Made by a program: the position numbers and the translations under genes. Positions 54,226 through 62,963 of a DNA stretch of 64,000 bases are shown one piece after another. The DNA comes from Eubacteriales bacterium (GTDB lineage Bacteria; Bacillota; Clostridia; Lachnospirales; Lachnospiraceae): contig JAUNGM010000008.1 of NCBI GenBank assembly GCA_030524545.1, positions 1 to 64,000 of the forward strand, read 5' to 3'. Below the pieces are notes generated by a model. It did no database searches. It saw nothing but the letters and a program-made list of their open reading frames with translations, and was not told where the DNA came from. Position 1 is the first letter of the stretch. Every line of letters begins with the position of its first letter.

Positions 54226-54326
54226 AAAAATACTTTTCATAGGTAGTGATCTATGTTACAATTAATCTATATGACTATATGAGCTTTTTCAACTGGCGTA
54301 AACAGAATGAATACAAGGAGTATGCT

Positions 54327-54761
54327 ATGATAAACGAAGAAAAGGTAAAGGTTATGAATAAACTTGCCATGTACGAGCAGGGTGAGGGCAGGAAATACCT
54401 CCCGGTCAGCAAATATTACAGAAGTGATTACATTGGACTGGCGCTGATTAAGAACTTTTTTCTGGTTACGATCGGATATGCGTTGATCCTGGCAGGAATT
54501 GCGGCGTATTTTGGGGAATATCTGCTGGAGAATATCCATAAGATGGATCTGATTTCCATAGGTATCGGGATTATATCCGGATACGTGGCGGTTCTCGCAG
54601 CATATTCTGTGCTGACATACATCCAATATTCCGTCAAGTATTACTGTGCCAAGAAGAGTGTAAAGAAATATTATGGAGAGCTTACCAAGCTTGATAAAAT
54701 ATACAGCCGCGAAGAGAAGAAGTCCGCAGGCCGCAGAACGTCAGGAGGAAATAAGAGATGA
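54327..54761 (+). CDS. Membrane protein of unknown function, two helices
   Basis: The 144-residue protein has a charged N-terminus of about 35 residues, one helix at about 40-62 (IKNFFLVTIGYALILAGIAAYF), one at about 77-100, and a Lys-rich cytoplasmic tail (YGELTKLDKIYSREEKKSAGRR). I do not recognise the family. ATG 54327 with AAGGAG 6 bases upstream is preferred over the first in-frame codon at 54246. Its stop overlaps the next membrane gene by ATGA, so the two are coupled and probably interact. Confidence 0.7.
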   Translation: MINEEKVKVMNKLAMYEQGEGRKYLPVSKYYRSDYIGLALIKNFFLVTIGYALILAGIAAYFGEYLLENIHKMDLISIGIGIISGYVAVLAAYSVLTYIQYSVKYYCAKKSVKKYYGELTKLDKIYSREEKKSAGRRTSGGNKR

Positions 54762-55867
54762 CAGCTTTACTGGAATTAAAACAGAGAATCAAAAATTTTT
54801 ATGGGCAATATGAAATGTACTTCCAGCCGCTTCTGAAATTTATATTGGGGCTTGTATACTTTTTGTGGATTAATCAGAGTATGGGATATATGGCAGAGCT
54901 TGACAATATTTTCATTGTTCTGATACTCGCGCTGATCTGTTCCATTCTTCCGTCAGCGGTAATGGTGTTTGCAGGCTGTGTATTGATGGTTGGCCACTGC
55001 TATGCACTTGGAATTGATGTTGCAGCATTTATGCTTGTTCTGATTTTGTTCATGATGATCCTGTTCCTCAGATTCAGCTCAGGAAAAAATATTGTAATGG
55101 TTTTAACACCGCTTTCTTTTGCAGCAAATCTTCCTGTACTGCTTCCTATCGGCAGCGGGCTGTTAAGCAGTGCTATTTCTGCCTTTCCGGCAGGATGCGG
55201 TGTGATCATCTACTATTTTATCAGCTTTCTGAGGGCCAATGCACAGACCTTTCAGGGCTCCGATATGGAAGTGATGGAACGGCTGACTATGATGGCGGAC
55301 GGTATGGTAGCAAACCGGGAAATGTGGATTACGGTGATTGCTTTTATCGGTGTGATCCTGCTTGTAAATCTGATCCGTACCAGATCTTTTGATTATGCAT
55401 GGCGGATCGCAATTGTCGTGGGCGGTGTAACATATGTCCTGATCATGCTGGGCGGCGGTTTCTATTTTGGAGTACAGATTGAAGTGGTACCGTTGATCAT
55501 TTATACAGTAGTTACCGTACTTATTGGAATCGTTTTGGAATTCTTCGTGTTTGGCGGGGATTATACAAGAACAGAGCGGCTGGAATACGAAGATGATGAG
55601 TATTACTATTACGTGAAGGCCGTTCCCAAGGCTGCTGTGACTACCTCTGAGAGAAATATCAAGAAAATTAACGGTTCGTCTTCCAGAGAAGAACGGAGGG
55701 CTGAAGAAAGCGTAGTATCTTTTTCCGAACCGATCTTCCAGGGAGAGGAAAGACCGCGCAAAGCAAAAAAGAGAAAGGCAGAGGATGAAATGCCTGTCAT
55801 GCGGAACAACGACATAGATGATATAGATTTTGAAAAAAAACTGGAAGAATCGTTGAGGGATTTATGA
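54758..55867 (+). CDS. Polytopic membrane protein of unknown function
   Basis: The 369-residue protein has about seven to eight helices in residues 25-275 and a long charged cytoplasmic tail (about 278-369) with runs of acidic and basic residues (YEDDEYYYYV, RPRKAKKRKAEDE, DIDDIDFEKKLEESLRDL). No catalytic motif is seen and I do not recognise the family. It forms a coupled pair with the gene before it and precedes cdaA by 102 bases. A role near c-di-AMP synthesis or envelope growth is possible but unproven. Confidence 0.72.
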   Translation: MTALLELKQRIKNFYGQYEMYFQPLLKFILGLVYFLWINQSMGYMAELDNIFIVLILALICSILPSAVMVFAGCVLMVGHCYALGIDVAAFMLVLILFMMILFLRFSSGKNIVMVLTPLSFAANLPVLLPIGSGLLSSAISAFPAGCGVIIYYFISFLRANAQTFQGSDMEVMERLTMMADGMVANREMWITVIAFIGVILLVNLIRTRSFDYAWRIAIVVGGVTYVLIMLGGGFYFGVQIEVVPLIIYTVVTVLIGIVLEFFVFGGDYTRTERLEYEDDEYYYYVKAVPKAAVTTSERNIKKINGSSSREERRAEESVVSFSEPIFQGEERPRKAKKRKAEDEMPVMRNNDIDDIDFEKKLEESLRDL

Positions 55868-55969
55868 TTTCTGTCTGAAGACACATAGCTGGCTGAGGGG
55901 ATAACTGATTCAGGTTAGTGGTCATGGCGTGAGCAGAAACAGAAAAAGAATGGATGAGGGGAGGATTTT

Positions 55970-56854
55970 ATGCTGGGCTTGGACGAATTGCTGGTGAGAT
56001 ATTTGTCAAAGATTTCTCTTCCGAGCATTGGTATTATTGATGTTATTGAAATTGCTTTAATTGCATTTTTTATATACCAGTGCATGGTCTGGATTAAATA
56101 CACAAGGGCATATACCCTGCTGAAGGGAATCGTTGTGGTTTTGATATTCCTCCTGGTCGCTTATATTTTCAAGATGAGTACGATTCTGTGGATCGTGGGC
56201 AATATGGCGAGTGTCATGGTGATAGCAGTAGTGATCATTTTCCAGCCGGAGCTGAGAAAGGCACTGGAGCAGCTGGGGCAGAAGAACATTATGGCAGCCA
56301 TTATTCCTTTTGATTCCGGTAAGGAGGTAGAGGAGCGTTTCACGGACAAAACCGTGAATGAACTGATCAAAGCCTGTTTTGACATGGGAGAAGTGAAGAC
56401 AGGTGCGCTGATCGTTATCGAACAGAACATTCTTCTGACTGAATACGAACGGACAGGAATTACCCTGGATGCTGTTCTCACCAGTCAGCTCCTGATTAAT
56501 ATTTTTGAACATAATACCCCGCTTCACGATGGTGCTGTGATCGTGAGGGGGAATCGGATCGTGTCCGCAACCTGTTATCTGCCGCTGTCTGATAATATGG
56601 AATTAAGCAAGCAGCTTGGAACCAGACACAGAGCAGGCGTCGGGATCAGTGAAGTAAGCGATTCCGTTACGATTATCGTATCCGAAGAGACAGGACAGGT
56701 TTCCGTAGCCAAGGGCGGGCGCTTAATGAGTAATGTGAACAGTACACGTCTCAGGGAAATCCTCGTTGAGACACAAAATAAGAAAATTGTTGATAACAGC
56801 AAGCTGCGGCAATTGTTGAAAGGGAGAGTGAAGCATGAAGAAGAAACTGACTGA
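55970..56854 (+). CDS. cdaA: Diadenylate cyclase CdaA
   Basis: This 294-residue membrane enzyme makes c-di-AMP from two ATP. Three N-terminal helices (about 20-92) are followed by a DAC domain with catalytic DGA (187-189) in LHDGAVIVRGNRIVSA and RHR (219-221) in GTRHRAGVGISEVSD. The start follows GAGGGGAGGA. The next gene, cdaR, overlaps its end by 20 bases, as is common for this regulator pair. c-di-AMP controls potassium and osmolyte transport and wall balance. Confidence 0.96.
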   Translation: MLGLDELLVRYLSKISLPSIGIIDVIEIALIAFFIYQCMVWIKYTRAYTLLKGIVVVLIFLLVAYIFKMSTILWIVGNMASVMVIAVVIIFQPELRKALEQLGQKNIMAAIIPFDSGKEVEERFTDKTVNELIKACFDMGEVKTGALIVIEQNILLTEYERTGITLDAVLTSQLLINIFEHNTPLHDGAVIVRGNRIVSATCYLPLSDNMELSKQLGTRHRAGVGISEVSDSVTIIVSEETGQVSVAKGGRLMSNVNSTRLREILVETQNKKIVDNSKLRQLLKGRVKHEEETD

Positions 56855-58127
56855 AAACATCTCTCTGAAGATTATGTCTGTGGTGTCTGCAGTGCTGGTA
56901 TGGCTGATCGTGGTTAATGTGGATAATCCCATCAGGACCGATTCTTATACAATTACCAATGTAGAGCTGACGAATCAGGCTTATGTGACGAATCAGGTAT
57001 GTCTGCCGGATAACAGCCAGGAAGCCATACGTGTCTATATCACCGGAACACGGAAGATTTTGAATAAGATTACGGCATCCGATATCAGAGCCTATGCTGA
57101 CATGCAGCAGGCTGTAGATCTGGATAAAAGTCCGGTCATGGTACCGATCACCGTTATCTGCGACGGGATTTCTCCAAGCAACATTGAGGTGGTGCCGCGG
57201 AACTATGCCGTGAATCTGGAAGATAAGAAGACACAGGAATTTGTGATCAGTGTATCCAGCGGAGATGCAAAGCCGGGGACGGGGTATGAGATCGGGTCTC
57301 TGACCTGCAATCCGGAAAAAATCAAGATTACAGGACCGGAGACACTGATTAATAAAATAGATAATGTAACAGCCACTATCAGCAATGTGGAAGGAAAGAC
57401 GGAAAACGTAACCCAGGAAACATCCCTTGTTATTTATGATAAGAATGGGGAGCAGCTTACAGATGCGGAGATGACTTATCTGAACCTGCCGAAAGTTACG
57501 GTTACCGCAAGGCTCTGGAGAGTAAGATCCAATATCGGAATTAATGCGCAGGAATACACAGGAGAACCTGCAGAAGGATATCAGGTGGAGAATGTTGTTA
57601 CAGTACCGGATGTGATCAGTGTTGCAGGCAGTGAGGAAGCCCTGGCTAATCTGGATGAGACGCAGAATAATACAATCTCCATACCGGCAGAATATATTGA
57701 TATCAGCGGTGCTGATTCAGATTATGAAACAAAGGTAAATATTACGGAGCTTCTTCCGGAAGGTATCAAACTTACCAGCGGTTCCAGTGAAGATGTGTGG
57801 ATCAGAGCAAATATTCTTCCCGTGGGAAGCCATACCTATGATTTCCTGACTCAGAATATTGAAGTAAAAAATCTGGCGGATGATCTGCAGGTGACTTTCG
57901 GAACAGAAAGGATTGAACTCCGCATTAAGGAGACTGAGGACGCGGAGGAAATCCTCGATGAGTCCTGGATCAGGGTTTTGGTTGACCTTAAAGGGAAAGA
58001 GGAGGGCAGCTATGAGCTGCCGGTGGACGTAGAACTCCCGGAGGGCTATGAACTGGTGGAACCGGTCACGGCAGAGGTACAGATTTCCGTACTTTCTAAT
58101 GTGGCAGAGAGCAGTGAAGAAGAATAA
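56835..58127 (+). CDS. cdaR: CdaR (YbbR-domain) regulator of CdaA
   Basis: The 430-residue protein has one N-terminal helix (about 12-27) and an extracellular part of about four YbbR repeats. Each has the pattern of a V-P-x-x-I segment and a closing YEI- or YEL-type strand; examples are GTGYEIGSLTCNPEKIKITGPE and GYQVENVVTVPDVISVAGSE. CdaR binds CdaA in the membrane and changes its activity. GlmM, the usual third partner, is not next; HPr follows at 11 bases. Confidence 0.93.
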   Translation: MKKKLTENISLKIMSVVSAVLVWLIVVNVDNPIRTDSYTITNVELTNQAYVTNQVCLPDNSQEAIRVYITGTRKILNKITASDIRAYADMQQAVDLDKSPVMVPITVICDGISPSNIEVVPRNYAVNLEDKKTQEFVISVSSGDAKPGTGYEIGSLTCNPEKIKITGPETLINKIDNVTATISNVEGKTENVTQETSLVIYDKNGEQLTDAEMTYLNLPKVTVTARLWRVRSNIGINAQEYTGEPAEGYQVENVVTVPDVISVAGSEEALANLDETQNNTISIPAEYIDISGADSDYETKVNITELLPEGIKLTSGSSEDVWIRANILPVGSHTYDFLTQNIEVKNLADDLQVTFGTERIELRIKETEDAEEILDESWIRVLVDLKGKEEGSYELPVDVELPEGYELVEPVTAEVQISVLSNVAESSEEE

Positions 58128-58138
58128 GGAGATGTATT

Positions 58139-58402
58139 ATGATCAGTCAAAAAGTAACAGTAAAAAATCCAACAGGTCTTCATTTACGGCCGGCAGGTGT
58201 TCTTTGTAAGGAAGCGATGAAATATAAATCCCTGGTCACATTTTCCTTTGACGGATGTACTGCCAATGCCAAAAGTGTTTTAAGCGTTCTTGGGGCATGT
58301 GTAAAGTGCGGGGATGAAATTGAACTGACCTGCGAAGGTACAGATGAAAAAGAAGCCCTGGAAGCCCTGGTAACAGCTATTGAAAGTGGTTTGGGTGAGT
58401 AA
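58139..58402 (+). CDS. HPr-family phosphocarrier protein
   Basis: The 87-residue protein has the HPr active site GLHLRPAG with H15 and a regulatory Ser at position 46 in NAKSVLSVLGACV. Both match Bacillota HPr, which is phosphorylated on His15 by enzyme I and on Ser46 by HPr kinase. The usual KSIMGVMSLG is here KSVLSVLGACVKCG, so it is somewhat divergent. It stands alone, with no ptsI nearby, and may be a second HPr or have a regulatory role. Confidence 0.88.
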   Translation: MISQKVTVKNPTGLHLRPAGVLCKEAMKYKSLVTFSFDGCTANAKSVLSVLGACVKCGDEIELTCEGTDEKEALEALVTAIESGLGE

Positions 58403-58433
58403 CTTATAGTGATATGTTTAAGGAGGGATTATT

Positions 58434-61187
58434 GTGAAGAAGAGAATAGTAGCAGTCGTGCTGAGTTTGACTCTCTGTATGGCAACCGTGCTTCAGGCAA
58501 GTGCGGCAGAGTTTGTTGACCAGCCGGAAGCAGTTTCGGCTGCCGTGTTTGAAGATTCTTTTGATGATCTGGCAGCAGGCGGAGATAATGAAGCGATTCC
58601 GGCAGAGCCGGTGGATATCCAGGGTAATGAACAGGAAGTGTCTCCTGTTCCGGTAACTCCGGAGGAAGTGACACCAACACCGGAAGTACCGGAGGAGATT
58701 ACACCGATACCGGAAGACCCGGAGGAGATTACACCGACACCGGAAGTGCCTGCAGAAACGTTTATATCCCCGGAGACACCTGAAGAAGAGACACCGGACG
58801 TGGATATTTTTAACGCAGGAGAGAATGTTGAAGTGCCGGAGGAAGTTGGCCCTGCGGATACGGAAGTGGAGCTTATGGCAGACACATCCGGAAAGATTTA
58901 TGCTTCTAACTGGAAGTATGTCAATGGTAAATGGAAGCTTTTGAAACCAGTCAGCACTACGTTGAAAGCATCTGCCGGTGATGCTGCGGAAGCAGTCGGC
59001 GGGAACCTGGCTGCATCTGCCGGGGGAGATGTTTTTGGAGATGAAACAGTTTCGGAAGAGGAAGGAAACGACGCTGGAGAGGTCTTTGATGCCGAAGAAG
59101 CGGATGCTGGGAATACTGCTCCCGCCGAAGAAGCGATTTCAACAGAAGAGACTCCGGTAGAAGAGAATGGCCTGACAGCAGATGAGACTTTCACTGCGGC
59201 CGCCGGGAACTATTATACGGCAGCAGACGGAATTGTACATATTAAAACGTACAGAAGTGTGACATCTCCGACTCTTATGACGGAAGGAGATTATTACTTT
59301 GACGAAGCCGGTTACATGGTGACCGGCAGGAAAGAAATAAAACCCGGAACACCCGGGTTCAGTTATAAAGTAACCAAAGAATTTTATTTTATGTCTGCGG
59401 ATAAGATTCAGGAAGGGAATGCGAATGCTGTCTGCAAACCTACCACCTCAGATCTTGGAAAAATGCAGAAAAGATATTGGCTTTGGGATGGAAAGACATT
59501 CCGATTCTATTCAAAGACCGGAATCTATCAATCTGAGACAGAACTGAAAAAGATCAGTACTGCGAATAAAACCTATACAGGATATCATGTGATCAATGGT
59601 GAGAAATATTTCCTGACAGATAAAGGTGTTCCGCGTGTAGGACATATTACGATAACGGAAGGAAAGAAACCGGGCAAATATTACGGACAGCCGGCAAAGA
59701 CAGCCGGAGATATTCCCGGTAAGGCTTTCAAGTCAGGCTGGCTTCGCATTAAAGACAGCAAGGGTGTGATCCAGTGGAGAAAGTATCAGTCAGACGGCCG
59801 CTATCTGGAGCGGGGGATCGTTGCAACAAAACTTGACAAAACGATTGATCCCAGTGTGAAAGATGATGTATATCTGCTTTCTGCAACCGGATACATTATT
59901 AAAAGCAAAATGGTAAAAGCTGCCAACGGCTATTATTACTGTACAGACAAATATGGCCGTGTCTATAAAAGCAAAGTGGTGAAATATAAGAATGTAAGAT
60001 ACTATTTTTCATCTACAGGACGCCGTGTAACATGGACGAATAGCTGGCATCGTATTCCTGCAAATGGAAACCGATACTATTATTTTGGAAAGACACCCGG
60101 AAGGATCGTAGAGAAAAAGGGATGGCAGAGGATTATCAAAACGGATGGAAAGAGTGCCGGATGGTTCTATTTCCCGAGCAGCGGCAACCATTATGTCAAC
60201 AGGCTTACTGCTTCGGGTCGTTATTTCCGGCCGGACGGCAGACTTGCCAGCGGAATAACAACCGTGAACGGAAAAACTTACTTCTTCCGGGGCTCTACGA
60301 CTACCAAGGCGAAAGGCACTATGTATAAAAATACCTGGATTCGCTATAACAATAATTGGTATTATGCAGGAAGCAACGGAACTCTTTATAAAAACGGCTG
60401 GAAATACATCAAAGGCGGATACTACTATTTCAATACAGATTACACCGTAAAAACGAATGCCTCTGTTACGAGAAACGGTGTCAGCGGTTATGTGGACGCA
60501 AGAGGTAAGTTTGTTGCTGCCAATGCCGGATGGGTAATCGTTAATGATGCCAAGAATCAGGTGAAATACATGGATTCATCCGGTATTTTTGCGGTGAACT
60601 GTTCAAAAGTGATCGATGGATTGAGATATTATTTTGATAAGAATGGTTACCGTATCAATGATCTGACAGGATTGTACAGCGGTCCTTATTATCTGGTGGT
60701 AGATCGGGTCAACGGAGTTATGACGGTATATGATTCTTCCAGAACAGTTCCTCTAAAAACAATTCGTGTCTCCGTAGGACTTCCGGGAACTCCGACATGG
60801 CCAACCAACAAAGACATGAAACTTACCAGCTACAACAGATGGCAGGAGTTGATGGGACCCTCCTGGGGACAGTATGGAACACATGTGGACGAAGCAGGCA
60901 ACGGAGGTATCTTTATTCATTCCGTAGCCGGTGGAACCAGAAGCTACTATAATGTATCCCCGTCAGCATACAACCTGCTTGGACAGCCGGCATCCCATGG
61001 ATGTATCCGCTGTTGTGTTGCAGATGCGAGATGGGTATTCTATAACTGCAATGGCTCTACGATCCGTATCATTGACGGCACATATAATGCAAATGAATCA
61101 ATGAAAGGTCCTCTGGGACGAAAAGCTCTTGTACCAATGTATGGAAGCTGTAACTTTGACCCGACGGATAATCTGGCATGGCATTAA
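58434..61187 (+). CDS. Secreted L,D-transpeptidase with wall-binding repeats
   Basis: The 917-residue protein has a signal peptide (cleavage near residue 24 after QASA), a Pro/Glu-rich linker (about 60-135) and acidic stretches. Many Tyr/Trp/Gly-rich repeats of the choline/cell-wall-binding type follow (for example GWKYIKGGYYYFN), at about 150-735. The C-terminal YkuD domain (about 745-885) has IHSVAGG and SHGCIRCC with the catalytic Cys near 857. Such enzymes make 3-3 cross-links or attach proteins in the wall. Start GTG 58434 follows AAGGAGGG. A Cys directly after CIR is unusual. Confidence 0.9.
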   Translation: MKKRIVAVVLSLTLCMATVLQASAAEFVDQPEAVSAAVFEDSFDDLAAGGDNEAIPAEPVDIQGNEQEVSPVPVTPEEVTPTPEVPEEITPIPEDPEEITPTPEVPAETFISPETPEEETPDVDIFNAGENVEVPEEVGPADTEVELMADTSGKIYASNWKYVNGKWKLLKPVSTTLKASAGDAAEAVGGNLAASAGGDVFGDETVSEEEGNDAGEVFDAEEADAGNTAPAEEAISTEETPVEENGLTADETFTAAAGNYYTAADGIVHIKTYRSVTSPTLMTEGDYYFDEAGYMVTGRKEIKPGTPGFSYKVTKEFYFMSADKIQEGNANAVCKPTTSDLGKMQKRYWLWDGKTFRFYSKTGIYQSETELKKISTANKTYTGYHVINGEKYFLTDKGVPRVGHITITEGKKPGKYYGQPAKTAGDIPGKAFKSGWLRIKDSKGVIQWRKYQSDGRYLERGIVATKLDKTIDPSVKDDVYLLSATGYIIKSKMVKAANGYYYCTDKYGRVYKSKVVKYKNVRYYFSSTGRRVTWTNSWHRIPANGNRYYYFGKTPGRIVEKKGWQRIIKTDGKSAGWFYFPSSGNHYVNRLTASGRYFRPDGRLASGITTVNGKTYFFRGSTTTKAKGTMYKNTWIRYNNNWYYAGSNGTLYKNGWKYIKGGYYYFNTDYTVKTNASVTRNGVSGYVDARGKFVAANAGWVIVNDAKNQVKYMDSSGIFAVNCSKVIDGLRYYFDKNGYRINDLTGLYSGPYYLVVDRVNGVMTVYDSSRTVPLKTIRVSVGLPGTPTWPTNKDMKLTSYNRWQELMGPSWGQYGTHVDEAGNGGIFIHSVAGGTRSYYNVSPSAYNLLGQPASHGCIRCCVADARWVFYNCNGSTIRIIDGTYNANESMKGPLGRKALVPMYGSCNFDPTDNLAWH

Positions 61188-61198
61188 TCTGCGTATTC

Positions 61199-61230
61199 GA
61201 CGCTCTCCGAAGTTTTCGGAGGGCGTCTTG
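61199..61230 (+). terminator. Terminator-like hairpin after the L,D-transpeptidase gene
   Basis: GACGC (61199-61203) and GCGTC (61223-61227) enclose the stem CTCCGAA/TTCGGAG. The T-run afterwards is short, so termination may be partial. Confidence 0.6.
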
Positions 61231-61250
61231 CTATATACTGGGAAATTTCC

Positions 61251-61279
61251 TTGCAATTCCTTAGACATGTATGTATAAT
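61251..61279 (+). promoter_or_regulatory. Promoter of the GH25 lysozyme gene
   Basis: TTGCAA (61251-61256) and TATAAT (61274-61279) are 17 bases apart, 65 bases before the start codon. Confidence 0.7.
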
Positions 61280-61343
61280 GAAAATCGTAACAAAACTTTA
61301 ATATTTAATAAATAATGGCAGGGGAATATCACTGGGGGAGAAG

Positions 61344-62945
61344 ATGAAGGGAAAAGAACAGATACTGAGAAGAGTAAAAGTGTTTTTGCTGTGTGCTGTG
61401 ATGTCTGTCGGAATCGCTGTGTCTGTCAGCGCAGACTCATATGAGCGGTGGGATACGGTGGACGAGACAGAACGCGAAGAATATGCCGGAGCACAGGATT
61501 TGCTGCGCGCTGCAGTAAGCACCAAGGCCTGGAAAAAAATAAACGGTGTCTGCTATAATGGAAGCGGTCAGAAAATTACAGGTGCGATTACAAGGGGAAT
61601 TGATGTATCTGAATGGCAGGGAACGATTGACTGGAAAAAAGTAAAGAAGTCAGGTATTGATTTTGCATTTGTCCGGGTAGCCTATGGGACTGGATATATT
61701 GATAAACAGTATGCCGCTAATATGAAAAATGCAGCGGCGGCCGGAGTGCCTGTGGGAACCTATATCTACAGCACAGCGACAACTACTGCAGGGGCCCTGA
61801 AGGAAGCCCAGCTGGTGATCAGCAAGATGAAAGGCTACAAGGTTTCCTATCCTGTTGTATATGACCTGGAATATTCCCGTATGGGGGAGCTGTCCAAGAA
61901 GCAGGTGGCAAAACTCGCCCTGACATTTTGCAATGAGGTGAAAAAAGCGGGATATTATCCTATGGTATACTGCAACACCAACTGGTATGATACAAAGGTG
62001 GACTGGTCTTTGCTTCCGGGAATTGATGTCTGGATTGCAAGATATGGTGACAAAATTCTGGCACCTCCCAAATCATCTTATAAATATACGGTATGGCAGT
62101 CAACAGATGGGGATGGAGGCGGCGTTCTGAACTCTACCAAAGGACTGATAGACGGAATTCCGGTATGGAACAATGTAGATATCAATTTTGGATATGTGGA
62201 TTATACGAAAATTATTACACCCAGGACAAAACCTCTTGCTTCCTATACGAATTCCACGAAGCCAAATACAACCGTGCCGAAACCAACAGCCACACCGAAA
62301 CCAACGGCAACCCCAAAACCAACAGTAAAAAACGGATGGAAAACCGAGGGCGGAAAGACATACTACTATAAAAATGGTGTAAAGCTTACCGGCTGGCATA
62401 AGATTGGAAGTAAGTATTATTATTTTAACAGTAAGAAAGGATATATTTACAAAAATACACTTTTGACATCCTCAAAGAAAAATATCTGTTATGTAGACTC
62501 CAAGGGAGCCAGAGTTACCAACAAATGGGTGACGTGGAAGGGAAAACGTTATTATATGGCTTCTAATGGTTATGCAGTGAAGGGTTTCTATAAAATCAGC
62601 AGTAAGATTTATTACTTTAATAAAGTGGACGCGTATATGTCCAAAAACAGTAAAGTAATTGACAGCTCAGGAAACATTTATTATCTTGGAAGCAATGGAG
62701 TGGCTTATACGAATGGATTCAAGACAGTCAAGGAAAATGGAGTAAATAATACCTATTATTTTGATAAATACGGACGTGCCTATAAAGGCTGGCATACGAT
62801 CAAAGGGAAAAAATATTACTTCTATAAGGGAACTTCCCGGAAGTCCGGTGTCATGGCTAAGAGCATCACTTTGACAAGTGCCAAGGGTGTTGTTTCTGTT
62901 TTTAACAAAAACGGAGTCTGCACAAAGCAATACAAGAAAAAATAG
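61344..62945 (+). CDS. GH25 lysozyme with wall-binding repeats
   Basis: The 533-residue secreted muramidase has a signal peptide (cleavage near SVSA, residue 30) and a GH25 domain (about 83-280) with RGIDVSEWQG (D87) and VVYDLEYS (D174, E176) as active-site acids. A PTATPK repeat linker is followed by about eight Tyr/Gly-rich wall-binding repeats to the end. It cuts the N-acetylmuramic acid to N-acetylglucosamine bond. A ribosome site GGGGGAG precedes ATG 61344. It has its own promoter and is followed 18 bases later by an amidase gene. Confidence 0.93.
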   Translation: MKGKEQILRRVKVFLLCAVMSVGIAVSVSADSYERWDTVDETEREEYAGAQDLLRAAVSTKAWKKINGVCYNGSGQKITGAITRGIDVSEWQGTIDWKKVKKSGIDFAFVRVAYGTGYIDKQYAANMKNAAAAGVPVGTYIYSTATTTAGALKEAQLVISKMKGYKVSYPVVYDLEYSRMGELSKKQVAKLALTFCNEVKKAGYYPMVYCNTNWYDTKVDWSLLPGIDVWIARYGDKILAPPKSSYKYTVWQSTDGDGGGVLNSTKGLIDGIPVWNNVDINFGYVDYTKIITPRTKPLASYTNSTKPNTTVPKPTATPKPTATPKPTVKNGWKTEGGKTYYYKNGVKLTGWHKIGSKYYYFNSKKGYIYKNTLLTSSKKNICYVDSKGARVTNKWVTWKGKRYYMASNGYAVKGFYKISSKIYYFNKVDAYMSKNSKVIDSSGNIYYLGSNGVAYTNGFKTVKENGVNNTYYFDKYGRAYKGWHTIKGKKYYFYKGTSRKSGVMAKSITLTSAKGVVSVFNKNGVCTKQYKKK

Positions 62946-62963
62946 AAGCAGGTGGGGAGAAAA

